Origin: Epiperipatus broadwayi
Taxonomy: Eukaryota > Onychophora > Udeonychophora > Euonychophora > Peripatidae
DNA: 64,000 nucleotides
Assembly: GCA_028023455.1 (NCBI GenBank)
Contig: JAQFVV010012402.1
Location: forward strand, 16,620,935-16,684,934
Direction: 5' to 3'
Under the pieces are notes generated by a model, which saw only the letters and a program-made list of their open reading frames with translations, was not told where the DNA came from and made no database searches. A program made the translations under genes and the position numbers. This document shows positions 1 through 11,830 of the stretch, piece by piece; within the stretch, counting starts at the first letter, position 1; every line of letters starts with the position of its first letter.

Positions 1-2271
1 TATTTATTGTAAATGGACATTTTTATAACATAAATAATACAGTCAAGCTCTTGCCCTTATTTTTTTATTTCTTATATTTAGCCTATCATATTATTATCAT
101 ATCTATATTAGTATTTTAGTTTATTAATGGAGGTTAATATCTTTAAAATTAGACAAATGCCCACATTATTTAAAATGTTCTTTTTCATATATTAATTAAA
201 TGCATTTAGAACTTGCTTTATCATGTGAAAATATACTTAAAGAAAAATGGTAAAAGTTCATCAAATTCAATAATAATTTTATTGCTGTACTTGCAGCATT
301 TTAAAATTTACTTTTTCATTTGTTAAATATATTTAAACAGACATCCCTAATTTCATGGTAAAAGTTTATCAAATTCAGTAGTAATTTATTGCTGTCACCA
401 TGCCATTTCAAATTTTATTTTAAACATGTGTTAAATATATATTTAAATTAAAATCCTAAAATTTATCAAATTCATTATTACAACTGATATAAATTGTCAT
501 TATTCAAATCAGAAATTAAATACATGGTCCAAATGCAATCAAACTAATTTAAAATATATATTATTTTCTTTACCAAAAACTATACTTTTCATTTAAAAAA
601 ATTTCTAACTCTGTAATTTTTTAATCAATGCTATCTTCTTTTTGATTTTTATGATGTGATTCAAAAATAGTTGTAATATAGATTTTTTACACATTTTTAT
701 ATTGCAAATTACACATTTTTAAAAAACAAAGCAAAAATTTATGTTAGTAAAATTCTACACAAAAAAATGAAGAAAATTATGCAAAAATCTTCCAACATTG
801 ATACAATATTTCTGAAGTTATGAAGTCACAAACAAACTTTCACATTTACATAGTAATATATGTGTATAGTTAATTATTGCTGTTACATAATATTTTATTT
901 TATATTGTGATTTATTTAAATATAAAAAACAGCATAATGGATTAAATTTTCATTTTTGATGATAATCTATTATAATAGTATAAAGTTAAATCTATAACTT
1001 ATGTAATAATGCCATTTATTTAAAAACCTTACTAATCATTAATGATGACATGATATATACTTTTATCTATAATCATATATTTCTCCTTTGTGAATAGTTA
1101 TATCAAAAAACCAATAAATTATAAAATAAGCTTGTAGATATAATATATGTGTAATAATGTTCAAGGCTAAATAAGTTTGTAAATAATCATTAAAAACCAG
1201 TCAACACTTAGAAAATCCCAATATCAATAACAATCAACAATTTCAAACTGTTGTCAAGGCAATCTCCTTTTAATAATAAAGATGGAATTCAATCTTTATT
1301 GTTAAAAGAATTCCACGTTTATTGTTAAATGGTTGCCTTGACAACAGTTTGAAATTGTTGATTGTTATTGATATTGGGATTGTCTAAGTATTAAGTGATT
1401 TTTAATACTATAATATATGTATGTTAGTCATACAATACTATAAATAAATATTAATAATATTTAAACATTCATATCTTAAGTGCTCTATATAAATTAAACA
1501 ATAAGACAGAAGATTAGACCAAGCTACATTTATCATAAAATTTTGCTACATATTTCAATGCATATTTAGTTACTCAAGAAAATATCAGTTAAATATATCA
1601 TTCAAAATGGAATATAAAATTAAAGCTATAACTTATACACAAATCATATTTTCATTTCATAAGTTTGTACCATTGAATTCATTTTTACCTATATCAGAGA
1701 TGATGAAATATATAATGTACATAATTAGACACACATAAAACATTATCACATGACTTCATTTCACATAATGCTTACAGTTCTATTCAACAACAAATGTTTA
1801 TGCCATTTAATGTAAGCTTTAGTAATCGATAGCTGCCAGAAGTTAGTGCTTAATAAATCCCTATTCAGTGCTGCCTTACCTAATATGCCTATTGAATTTG
1901 GGAGTATCAGGATCTTTTGGATCTATTGCAATTTTCCTCTAGCAGCCATATTTTACTTTTTTTTACTTACAAATTATCAGCCCAATCTGACAAACACATC
2001 AGTCTAAATGAATATGCTTGCATAAGCATACAGCTCTAAAATTAATTCAATATATTATGCTATCTTTAGTTTTCTTAATAAATATAAATGTTTTTACTTT
2101 TTAGACAGAATTGATATAAACAAATAATCTTATCCTAGATGGCATAATCATGGTGAGAAAAAATTCACTGCTAAATAGCATTGCGTAAGCATTACGTGAA
2201 ATAGAGTCATGTTATGTGTTTTTGGTTTTATACTAATCCTAGCCAAAGTGCCTATAGTTATTAAAAAAATT
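1..2271. repeat. Duplicated block, copy 1 (partner at 44978-50610)
   Basis: This non-coding AT-rich block matches 44978-50610 almost base for base once a 3.3-kb insertion in the second copy is removed. Position 1 aligns with 44978, so the block may continue beyond the left edge of the window. Differences are scattered substitutions and small indels. The match stops at about 2271, exactly where RTE copy A begins. I see no convincing ORF conserved between the copies. It could be a segmental duplication or two copies of a large uncharacterised repeat. Confidence 0.85.
1214..1381. repeat. Hairpin (MITE-like inverted repeat) inside duplicated block
   Basis: Arms at about 1214-1262 and 1333-1381 are reverse complements over nearly 48 bp, including TTGCCTTGACAACAG, with a loop of about 70 bp. 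The loop itself contains a smaller imperfect inverted repeat around GGAATTC and GAATTCC. The same structure is present in the second block copy near 49516-49677, so it predates the duplication. Confidence 0.8.
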
Positions 2272-2325
2272 AAACAACATTTTAAAATTGTAATGGAAGA
2301 CTTTAATGCTAGAATTGGTAAATAA

Positions 2326-2814
2326 ATGAAAGATGAAAGTGCTGTAGGTAATTTTGGTTATGGTAATAGAAATGAGAGAGGACATAGACTTGTGGAGTTT
2401 GCTGAAAAAGGAAAACTTTATATGATGAATTATTATTTTGAGAAAAATGTTAAAAAGAAATGGACATGGAAGCATCCAAATGAAGGTACAGCAGAATTGG
2501 ATTATATTTTGACTAACAGAAATTACATATTTCAAGATTGTAATGTTCTTAATAAATTTAACAGAGGAAGTGGTCATCGATTAGTAAGATGTGAACTACA
2601 TGTTAATGCAAAACTAGAGAGACAAAAATTATTAAGAAAAACAATATTTACAGTTGATATTCCTAATTTTCAGAAACATTCTAATGAATTTAAATTAGAA
2701 CTTACAAATAGGTTTCAAGAATTAGTAGATTTTGAACATGATTCACATTTGAATGAAATTAATATGAAAACAACTGATACACTTTTAAACACTGCAACAA
2801 AAATAGCTGGTTGA
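2326..2814 (+). pseudogene. RTE copy A endonuclease domain remnant
   Basis: The reading frame carries the C-terminal part of an exonuclease-endonuclease-phosphatase domain, including LDYILTNRNYIFQDC and a final SGHRLVRCEL segment. In the family the last motif is SDHR, as seen in copy B (GSDHRLV); here the catalytic Asp is Gly. Just upstream, 2295-2320 still encodes the DFNARIG motif, followed by a stop before residue one of this frame. The enzyme would nick target DNA to prime reverse transcription, but this copy is dead. Confidence 0.8.
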
Positions 2815-2909
2815 AAAAAGCAGCACTTGACCAATAACATTTCTACTGAGACTAGTGAATTTCTGAAGAAAAGAATGAATATGAAGATATACAAAAATAC
2901 AAAAATGAT

Positions 2910-4191
2910 ATGTTAAAAATAATTGAATATCTTGAATTTTGTAAAATGATGTGGAAAAGAATTGAAAATGATATAAGAAAGTATAACTGTGAACTAGCAA
3001 GGAAAGCAGTAGAAGAGAATGAAAGTCTCAAGAGTGTAAAACAACATTTTTGTATTGGTAGGAAATTTATATCTGCAATAAGAAAAAAAGCTAGAATTAT
3101 TACTAAAAAGAGAGATGACATCATGAAATGGATAGAAGACTTTTATCAAGAATTATATAGTAATAAAGAACAAATACCTCCTATATCTATTACATCTTTT
3201 GAATTGCCCAAAATTTTAAATGAAGAAGTGAGACATACAATTAAATATATGAAGAAAGAAAAGGCTCCAGGTAATGGTAGAATTATAATTGATATATTAA
3301 AAGAAGCAGGTGAAAAAATATAATTTTTTTAGCAATGTTATATACCAAATGTCTAAATGATAAAGATGTGCCAGATAATTGGAAAAATGCAGTATTAATA
3401 TTAATATTTAAAAAAGGTGATAAAGAAGATATTAGAAATTACAGACCTATCAGCCATTTATCAGTTACATACAAAATTTTTACCAAGATAATTACAACTC
3501 GTCTGCAGAGAACATTGGATTTCCACCAACCAAGAGAACAAACTGGATTTAAAAGTGGTTTTAGTACAGGATATCATATCCAGGGATTGAGAGAAAGGAC
3601 AAATGAATATCAGTTGCCATTATGTTTTGGATCTCTAGATTATGAAAAGGCATTTGAATGTAAACTTTTCTTCAGTGATTAAACCATTGGATCATCAAGG
3701 TATATTGTCATATTTTAAAGAATATTTATCTAAATGGAACAGCAACAATTAGATTATATAATGATACAGTAAAAGTCAACATTGAGGAGAGTGTAAAACA
3801 GGGTGACTCCATATCTCCAAAACATTTTACAGCAGTGCTGCAAGAAGTATTTTGTGGATTAAAATGGGAAGCTGAAGGAGTGAAAGTAAATGATTATTTA
3901 AGTCATTAAAATTTTTCAGATGATGTAGTTGTTTTTGCTAATAATGCAGATGAAATTAATCATAGAATTAAACTTGGTTGGAGTGCTTTTAGTAGAAATA
4001 ACTTGATACTAAAAGGAAATATGCCTATGTGTTTGTAAAGAAAGATTTTTAATAAATGTGTTTTACCTGTTCTTACTTATGGATCTGAGACTTGGATACT
4101 TAATAGAAGAGCAATACAGACTTCAGACCACTCAAAGAAGTATGGAGAGATGTATATTGGGAGTAACAAGAAGAGATCGAAAACGCAATAT
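2910..4191 (+). pseudogene. RTE copy A reverse transcriptase remnant
   Basis: Pieces in several frames encode RT motifs: KKEKAPGNGRI (3255-3290), ILIFKKGDKEDIRNYRPIS (near 3395-3455), LDFHQPREQTGFKSGFSTG (near 3515-3570), DYEKAFE (near 3640-3660), QGDSISPKHF (3799-3830) and FSDDVVVFANN (3918-3950), which is the catalytic box. GWSAFSRNNLILKGNMPMC (3978-4032) and the ETW segment near 4090 belong to the thumb and connection. Frameshifts near 3324 and 3660, stops, and the deletion after the DD box show it is not functional. Confidence 0.82.
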
Positions 4192-4733
4192 TGTTTTCTC
4201 TCCAGTAATTTAAAAATATTTATTGTGTAAGAGATCTTCGAATTATTGTTCGCGCGCAGGTAACAAAACGCAAATTTATCTTTTTAAAATAACACGTTTG
4301 TGAAATAAAAGATCTATAAACAGAAATGTAGTTTGTATTACTTTAGAAGTTGCTTGAAATATTATTTTAAAGTATAAAAAAAAAGTTTTACAAACAATTA
4401 CTTTTCAAACTAACGATTTTTAGCAGTTTTGAAAGATTGAAGTAAAACGAAAGTGGTAAAATAAAAAATAAAAAACATTTTTACAGAAAAAAAAAAGATC
4501 GATTTTTAAAATAAAATAATTTAAAAATATATAGATTTATCAGAGAGTGAAACTCAATGTAAGAATATTAAATTTTAAAGCAGATTTAAATAGTTATGGT
4601 TTTCTATATTATTCACACCTTCACATTACTCGCTATGTTTGTGTTAAGAACATGGATGTAAACCAGAACTAGCAAGCGAGTGTAAATATTGCTTCTAAAC
4701 GGTGCCGTTTTTTCCGCGCATAGCGTAGACAAA
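4192..4733. other. AT-rich non-coding stretch
   Basis: This stretch follows the abrupt 3' break of RTE copy A and matches neither that element nor the sequence that follows the second block copy at 50611. No ORF, RNA gene or repeat is recognised in it. Confidence 0.5.
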
Positions 4734-4893
4734 CAGCGCCACCTAGTGGGCTAGATTGCTGTTTAGCAGATGATGTAAGCTGGATCAGTTTACCTATGGC
4801 TAACAGCGCCACCAAGCGGGCAATAGTGCTGGCAGCTACTTGGCATAAGGTTACTGTGCATATGCATGGTGAGCAGTGCCATCTAGCGGCAGG
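4734..4893 (-). promoter_or_regulatory. Array of three CTCF-like motifs at exact 70-bp spacing
   Basis: Three similar sites start at 4734, 4804 and 4874, each exactly 70 bp apart and in the same orientation. Read on the minus strand their cores are CCACTAGGTGGCGCTG, CCGCTTGGTGGCGCTG and CCGCTAGATGGCACTG. These closely resemble the CTCF core known from animals, including the AGGTGGCGC core of insect CTCF. They sit in an island (about 4620-5000) noticeably richer in GC than its surroundings. The DNA between sites is only weakly similar, so this is either an old 70-bp tandem repeat whose core has been kept or a cluster of independent sites. An insulator role is inference from motif and spacing only. 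Confidence 0.55.
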
Positions 4894-5714
4894 AACTTTG
4901 CATTGTCTGCTTTTGGGCCCCTACTCTGGATATTTCTGTGGTTGACATGGAAATAGCACCTCTGCCGGCCACATGGGGCGTAAGTCACAACTACTGTCGA
5001 TACTCTCTTATAATTTGCACACTACTTCATTATTACCCTTATGCAAATTAGAATATCTAAGATAACTCGCCCTTTGCATAATTTTATATTTTGCCTTATA
5101 TTATTTCTGGAGTGAAAAATTTTGTTCCATATTGATCAGTTCTGAATATACACACATATATTTTTATTTTACATATAAACTAATCAATACCTAGTAGTAA
5201 TACATAATAGGAAAAGAATAAAAAGTAGAAAGCAATTCAAAATTTCATTAGAAATCTCTCTAGTCTATTAATAAGCTTCTGCATGTGTCAGTTCATAAAC
5301 ATGTTCAGTATATAAATATAATTTCTGTGTCTTAATTAAAGAAAATTCTTCATGTATCCATTTAGGTATAACTGCAATATATATTGTATTGGTCCAGATA
5401 AAAAAGGTCTGGTTTGAAATGTAGCTATTTTTTAAAAAAATTAAATTTAGGTGATTTTTAATATGTAATTATGATGTCATAGGTAGTAGGAGCTCAAACT
5501 CTGTAAATAGAAGTCTATAAAGATGTTTAAATAGTCTAGTCATATTAATATAAGTTAAAATAATATATTGTTTAAAAGAATATTAATTTTATTTATTATA
5601 TTCAAAAGACACTGTGATGATATGATAGTTTAATTATAGTAATAAATATTTTATATAATATATTTCAAATATTTTGTTTAAAATATTGTTTAAATGATAG
5701 TTAACTTAATATTA
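4894..5714. other. Non-coding stretch
   Basis: The first 100 bp are still moderately GC-rich and belong to the island around the CTCF-like motifs. The rest is AT-rich and shows no ORF, RNA gene or recognisable repeat. Confidence 0.5.
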
Positions 5715-5722
5715 GTCTAGAA

Positions 5723-6979
5723 CAGCTTTTCTCAACCTTTGGGTCATGACCCAATATTGGATAGTGTTAAATTTTTAATGGGTCATGAATATGCACCAAG
5801 AAATAAAAACAAATATCTGATAGCAAAAATCTTTTTACATTTTAAGAAAATATTAGTATTATTAAAAAAAATTAGTAAGTAATACTACCTGTGCTTTGCG
5901 TAGTTTTCTCAAATTCAATTGTGAATTTGAACTTAACTAATCATAATGTTAAATTTCACGATTATTTTCAAAATGTAATTGTTCAAAAAATTGCAACCAA
6001 AACAACTAAAATTAATGCAGCCAAAGCGTTAAAGTAGATTATAAAATTCTGTATAATTTATTTCTAATATATAGGGTATATGAGCACAGACTTTCACACG
6101 ACACACCACTCTATCTAATAACACTGATACACTCAAGCACATATATGCTGAAAAGATAAATAATCACCAATATACGTATTTCATGCTAAACCAGCAATCA
6201 TCAGTTGGTCCAGGTTATCATCTCCCACACATTTATACTATAAGTGCTCAGATATATATTAAGATAGACAATCTTCATACTTTAATGGACAGGCTCCAAT
6301 CTACTACACATTCCAACTCTTCAACCGTGCATCCAATTGAAAATCCATCAGATTTTCAATTGGATGGATGGTTGAAACATTGGAGTGTGTAGTAGATTGG
6401 AGCCTGTCCATTAAAGTATGAAGATTGTCTATCTTAATATATATCTGAGCACTTATAGTATATATGTGTGGGAGATGATAATCTGGACCAACTGATGATT
6501 GCTGGTTTAGCATGAAATATGTATATTGGTGATTATTTATCTTTTCAGCATATATGTGCTTGAGTGTATCAGTGTTATTAGATAGAGTGGAGAGTGGTGG
6601 GTTGTGTGAAAGTCTGTGCTCATATACCCTATATATTACATATACAGACACAGGTATATAATAAGCCTGTGTTTCAGTTATAATTTATTTTTGTATATTT
6701 TTGCTTGTATTTCATATATAAATAAACCTTATTTGAAAACTAAACACTTTTTTGGTAATTAACAAAATGTGTTAAGCTTTTAAATTAAAAGTATGTGGGT
6801 TAACTCACCTTTTAACTTACAAATTATTTATTCATTATAAATATCAAATTGATCCGAATACATACATTACCGTGCTTATGTAATATCTCATATTATAATT
6901 TATGTAATAAACATTTTGGTCACAGAACTATTTCAATCAAGTCTATTGGGTCACACAGTAAAAAGGTTGAGAAATGCTA
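5723..6979. mobile_element. Non-autonomous hAT-type DNA transposon
   Basis: The left end reads CAGCTTTTCTCAACCTTT and the reverse complement of the right end reads TAGCATTTCTCAACCTTT, with a further shared GACCCAATA a little inward. Terminal repeats of the CAG...TTCTCAACC type are characteristic of hAT elements. The flanks GTCTAGAA (5715-5722) and ATCTAGAA (6980-6987) are an 8-bp target duplication with one mismatch, the size expected for hAT. No transposase is encoded. A large palindrome (6065-6638) occupies the middle and is probably a later nested insertion. Confidence 0.85.
6065..6638. repeat. 574-bp near-perfect palindrome built from a SINE/MITE-like unit
   Basis: Arms at 6065-6345 and 6351-6638 are inverted copies separated by a 5-bp centre (CATCA at 6346-6350), with only scattered mismatches and small indels. 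Each arm is related to other elements in this window at 16855-17184, 17577-17818, 18295-18521 and about 28975-29090, sharing segments such as CATCAGTTGGTCCAG and GTGCTCAG followed by ATATTAAGATAG. The two short ORFs in the arms are mirror images of each other and are not genes. A transcript through it would fold into a very long hairpin. Confidence 0.9.
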
Positions 6980-6987
6980 ATCTAGAA

Positions 6988-7966
6988 TATTCTGTAAGTG
7001 TCACCTGATTAAAGGTGTTTATGTGAACTTTCAAGAGTTTAAAAAATAAAACTTTGATTTTTAGCCTGTTAACAGAAATTAATCCATTTTAAAGGTTGCA
7101 AATATTAGATAGAAAGATAATGTTTTAAAAATAATAGTTAAAGTTATCATTATTTTGTTTAAAAGTAATATTTTGTTTTTAAATCAATTTTAGGGTCTGT
7201 TTTAACAAAGATATTTAATTTTTTAGCTAAAAATATTTAATATTTAAACTATTGAATAAATATAATAATATTTAATAAATGGTGACTCATAGTTTTAAAA
7301 ACTTAATTTTAAAAATGATATTGATTTAGTTATGTAAATTAGAAAGTTTGTATAAGCAGAATCAATGAAATCATTAGATTACACCACTATAAAAACAGAC
7401 GTTAATCCAGTCTAGATAGTAAAAGTGTGAGTACAAGTGAAGTAATAGAAAAGTAGTTTATTTTGGAATTTATAACTAATATATATTGAAACTGTAAGAT
7501 GTGAATTCAAATCTTAGTTTCACCTTAGTTCTGTCATCAGACTACCTCTCACCCATTATTATAAGTTTACATGGATTCTGACCTTGAATATTGGATTTGG
7601 TGCATAATAATATGCAATATATTGTACCGGTATAAATCCACCACGCTTACTCATACACAGTACCCGAGTTCAAACCCAGTCCACGTTTAAGAATAAATTC
7701 CCAAAACGCCAACTGAATTCAAACCCAAACCCCGGCATGACCAACCGATGATGACTTTACACCAGCACAGGGTTATCCCTTTTCTAGCTCAGCTTAGAAC
7801 ATGGACTAAATTCTTACAGTTAATGATATATAGGTTTATTAGACTCTAGATACTGGGACGGTCATTCATGTAACGTATATATTTAAGTTGCCAATACAGA
7901 CAGTAAGTGGCTAAATAGACTTAGAGAGTAATAAGGTGGAGGACACAAAAATTTAGATTAAATAAA
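6988..7966. other. Non-coding stretch with one tRNA-promoter-like sequence
   Basis: Mostly AT-rich. Between about 7640 and 7790 the base composition rises and a B-box-like sequence, GAGTTCAAACCC (near 7669-7680), is present, suggesting a degraded tRNA-derived SINE; no A box in proper spacing is visible. Nothing else is recognised. Confidence 0.4.
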
Positions 7967-8074
7967 GTGTTTAATAAGCAAAATATAAAGCATATAAATA
8001 TAGTGTTAAATAAGACAAATAGAAAGCACATAAATATAATGTTATATAATAGAAATATACAGCATATAAATATA
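7967..8074. repeat. Minisatellite, three 36-bp units
   Basis: Units at 7967-8002, 8003-8038 and 8039-8074 each end in CATATAAATATA or CACATAAATATA. Because 36 is a multiple of three, the array is read through as a 12-residue peptide repeat, which produces a chance ORF (7967-8149). Confidence 0.85.
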
Positions 8075-8308
8075 GTGTTATACAGTACGGTAAGACTTCA
8101 TAAATCCTCTTGTATTTGGCTACTAGTCTTTAGTGAACGTTTTATTTAATAAACAAACTTATGCCAATAGCTGGGTAGTTAAATGATTGACGGGTGGTTA
8201 AGAGAATCAGAGTATTAGAGCATTGGAAAAAATATTTATCTAAAGATTTTTGTTTACTTATTTTATTTGAATAGGCTCGAGCCGGAACGTAGACGAACAG
8301 TGGAGATG

Positions 8309-8428
8309 GTTTTATATAAATACGACATAAGAGATAGGTGAACTGGTGGTTTTATATAAATACGACGTGGAAAATAGATGAACTGGTGGTTTTATATAAA
8401 TACGACGTGGAAAATATATGAACTGGTG
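8309..8428. repeat. Minisatellite, three 40-bp units
   Basis: Units at 8309-8348, 8349-8388 and 8389-8428 share GTTTTATATAAATACGAC and TGAACTGGTG. Units 2 and 3 are nearly identical and unit 1 is more diverged. Each unit contains a TATA-box-like TATATAAATA. The array lies about 235 bp after the 36-bp minisatellite. Confidence 0.88.
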
Positions 8429-8890
8429 GTTGCCTATATTCAAGAGCCCTACAGTAATCAATTGCGGTGCATTAACGGAATACCGGGCGGCTTGTACTTT
8501 GACAAGGCTTAATGCCCCCAAGTAGCTCCGGGACACGACAACCAGCCGGGATCATTTCGAACCCCGGTGATCCAAGAGATTACCGGGAAAGAAAAACTGC
8601 TTTCATTCCCCAATGGTAGAATGGCGAGACGCTAACTTCAGCGAAGGGAAGGCATTGCCACAGACGTGAAGGACGAATACTTGAAGCGGATTTTTTAAAA
8701 GAAATTATATAAAACCTGGAAACTATTTGTCTGTTTCTACGCCACAGGCTGAGATCCTTATCCCAATAAAAACATAGCGAAATTAACTGACGGTGAGAAC
8801 AAAGATTAGTTAAATTTACTCTGAAACTCTAACCCTCCGGGTTAACAGGCGGTAGCGATAGTATCAAATTATTCAGTGAATTATTTCTCA
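8429..8890. other. GC-richer island of unknown nature
   Basis: The composition is clearly less AT-rich than the flanks. On the minus strand a B-box-like GGGGTTCGAAATGATCCC lies near 8546-8563, and the stretch has several CCGG-rich words. No long ORF or known domain was found. It may be part of an unrecognised transposable element that also includes the two upstream minisatellites. Confidence 0.35.
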
Positions 8891-11830
8891 TATTATACAT
8901 AACATTAATGAACACTTTGAAACTATTATATATATATTTAATATTGAAACTTAGATTGTAATTTTATAACAACTTAACATAGAATAATAAAGTGACTTAA
9001 CATTTATCAACTCGGAATGTGAAAGAATATTTAATTCAGAAAGTGGGATTACTTTTAAAATAACTTGATCGTTATAGTACACTAGTTTACTATTGGCATC
9101 GTTTGTTTATGGAATAAGCAATACACAAAACAATATAAATGCATTCATTTAAATGATTATTACGATTAATTACAAATGTTATAAATTATTTCTAAAGACT
9201 AGAGCAGAGGGTTAAAAAGAAAAGAAAATTTACTGACAGGTTAAATAATAGCATTATAAATGATATAAAGACTTACATATGATTCACTTGATTAATAATA
9301 TTAAGCACGGAAGAAAATTAAAGTTCGTGTAACAAAGTTCTCTTTTTCTTCATCCAGCTTGACTTGTAACGTAGGCGCGCATTTTTGAAAGTTATTTGTA
9401 AGGCATAGTAACTTTTGAGATTGGAAGTTGGAAATTCTGAAGTATATGAAACATGATCAAACAGCGGCACGAGGATCCATATTGGCGGGCAAGGACCAGC
9501 TCCTGGCAATTAGCCCATGAACATGGCGATTCACTGGTAAACTTCTTAATAAGATATTTGAATTGTTATTAACTGCTGTGTTGTCTCGAGACTCTCTCTC
9601 AAACACCACCAAAGTTAGAATGTAAGTTTTTTCTAGAATTTGCCACTGCTGACCTTTCCGACTTGTTTTTGTTTTAGGCTCCGCCTACTTTCTCTAGCCT
9701 CTAGCGATGCAGCTTGACCAACAATCAATTATCTGTTTTTAGCAATCTTTTAATTTAATATCCTATTTTTAAATTGACATAATAATTACATATAAAAATT
9801 CCTTACTAATTTTGAATACAACTTAATTGCTCTGAACATTTGTGCAATTAGATTTTAATTAAAAACACTGATCAAAGGAATGTGATTTTTGATCAGTATT
9901 TTTAAACGACTTTATACAATTTTAAAACTAAAATTTAAAACAAATACGCCCGCACTGAAACTTTAAATTAAATGATATAAATTCACAAACCACGCACACA
10001 CGAATATTATTTCATGGTTTGTGACATTTATATACGGGATCTTTACATATTTATTTATAACTATAAAATACATAACTAAATTTTATTATAATTTGAAATA
10101 GACAAAACCTTACTGCGGGCGAACAGTAGCTTGAATTACCGTACATAAAAACACTTGAAACGAAGATCGGTTCTCCGATCTGTCTGTTTCAATATGTACA
10201 ATTATTTAAAAACATCATATATATGCACACACCCCAATATAGTCTATATATTAAAAATAATGCACTGCAGAGTATTATTAAATTGCCGTGTGTGGTTTTG
10301 TGTAAAATTAAATAATCATATTAATCTTATTGTGATCATTTAAGTAATATTTTAATCTATAAAAAAAAACTAATAATTACATTTTAAACGTAAACATATT
10401 TGTTATTATTTAGGTCAAATTCAGGTAGTACTTGAATTATTAAATCTAAAAAAAATCTTTTAATTAAATGTAAAGATGTTTTAAAGAATAGAAATTCCCC
10501 TACTAATTAGAGTGCAAATCATAGTGGGAGAGGAAAAAGTTGACAGAGCTAAAAAGGTATTTTAAACTTACAATTATATAAAGAAAAGAGTTTGTCAAAA
10601 AAAAAAAACGCTTTTCTAAATTATGTCATGTAAAAAGGTAAATGTTAAAAAATGGTCAGATTGAAATTTCAACCTAAACCAGTAATACATCTGTGACCTA
10701 AAGGGATATATTGCACAGACCAGAGAGACTGCTTGGATGGATGACACAGTTGTTTGATGGATCCAAAAGATAAAGAAAAAAGGAATAAAAGCAACAGACT
10801 GATTGCTTATGAAGATAATATAATAATTCTTATGATGAATATGAGTGGTAATTCGTAACTATTACATTTCAAGTATGCTATTACTGTTGCTTGTTTCTTA
10901 TCCCAATCCAAATTTAAATCTAACAATGTGCAAGGAGTAGGCGCCTACTGTGCTTCTCCGGACTGTGGCTATACAATAGAGCTTCCCATAAAATGAAATA
11001 AACCTAAACTGATGCTGCTGCCTATATATAAATATTTTTCTAAATGTGACTGTTGTTAAACCAGGAACCTCGGACTCTCCAAACAAGTGTGCACACTTCT
11101 CATCAAAGGTAACATGATACCCAAGATTAAAGACTGTTTTTGAACTCTAAAGTTAATTATATATTTCCTAATGTATCTTTTAAATTTCATCTTGTAAAAT
11201 CCAAGGTAATGCAACTCTAACTAAACTTTAATGTAGATCTGTAACTATCTGTAAATAATCTTATATTTTAATTAACCTCATAAAACAATCTATCTCTTAT
11301 TCTTCTACTTGGTTATCTAAATTTATTTGTATTAGTTAAATATTATATTTCATGCCCACGCGATTTTTGAGCTGATGTTTTCTTCCCATTAGTTTCGCAG
11401 ATGAGTTGCCCCTCTTTTGCGTGACCTTAAATTTAAATAAAAATCTGCATCTTTAAATAAACACTCAGCTCGAAAATTATAATATCAATTCAACATGTAT
11501 TATGATAGCAAGATCCTATGATTATTAGTATAGTGTATTGGTCACTTGGCGATTATTTTATTTAAATATTATAAGTTATTTCATTAAGTTTTAAACCCAG
11601 AGTAGTATTGTTAGAGGAAGGGGGGAGTAAATAGTTTATCGTATACTTATTGAATATGGAGATTGGAAATAAATTGAACATTTTAACAAAAGCATAGAGT
11701 AGATAAATGTATTGCATTGTATGTGTGAACTGCATTATTTTATCAATGCCTTAAACTTAAAAAAACCCGCACGAACTAAATAGATTCCTTAATGTTTTAG
11801 TTCCCATAATCAAAAGGGCATAAAGAAATG
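8891..11830. other. Unannotated non-coding stretch
   Basis: AT-rich sequence with small GC-richer patches near 9360-9530 and 9590-9720 that could be exons or promoter DNA, though nothing supports either. Short ORFs here have no recognisable domain. No inverted repeat or known element was identified. Confidence 0.4.

Larger units (their letters stand above)
2271..4191 (+). mobile_element. RTE-type non-LTR retrotransposon, copy A, truncated at both ends
   Basis: The fragment encodes the C-terminal half of an endonuclease domain followed by a reverse transcriptase, in the order seen in RTE-clade LINEs. Compared with copy B it starts mid-endonuclease and stops abruptly at 4191, within the region after the RT thumb, so it lacks the 3' end with its (ATG)n-like tail. 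An internal deletion near 3945 joins the FADD-box region directly to the thumb region and removes the intervening sequence. Stops and frameshifts interrupt both domains. Loss of the 3' end is unusual for LINE copies, which normally lose the 5' end. Confidence 0.85.

Noticed and set aside
6183-6651. Two similar short ORFs (6183-6392 plus, 6304-6651 minus) that look like a gene pair
   Set aside because: They are the two mirror arms of one palindrome; similarity follows from the inversion, not from coding.
7967-8149. 60-codon ORF with a 12-residue peptide repeat
   Set aside because: It only reads through a 36-bp minisatellite; no start context or domain supports a gene.
8003-8428. CRISPR-like array
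   Set aside because: The 36- and 40-bp repeats are directly contiguous with no unique spacers, and the genome is eukaryotic.
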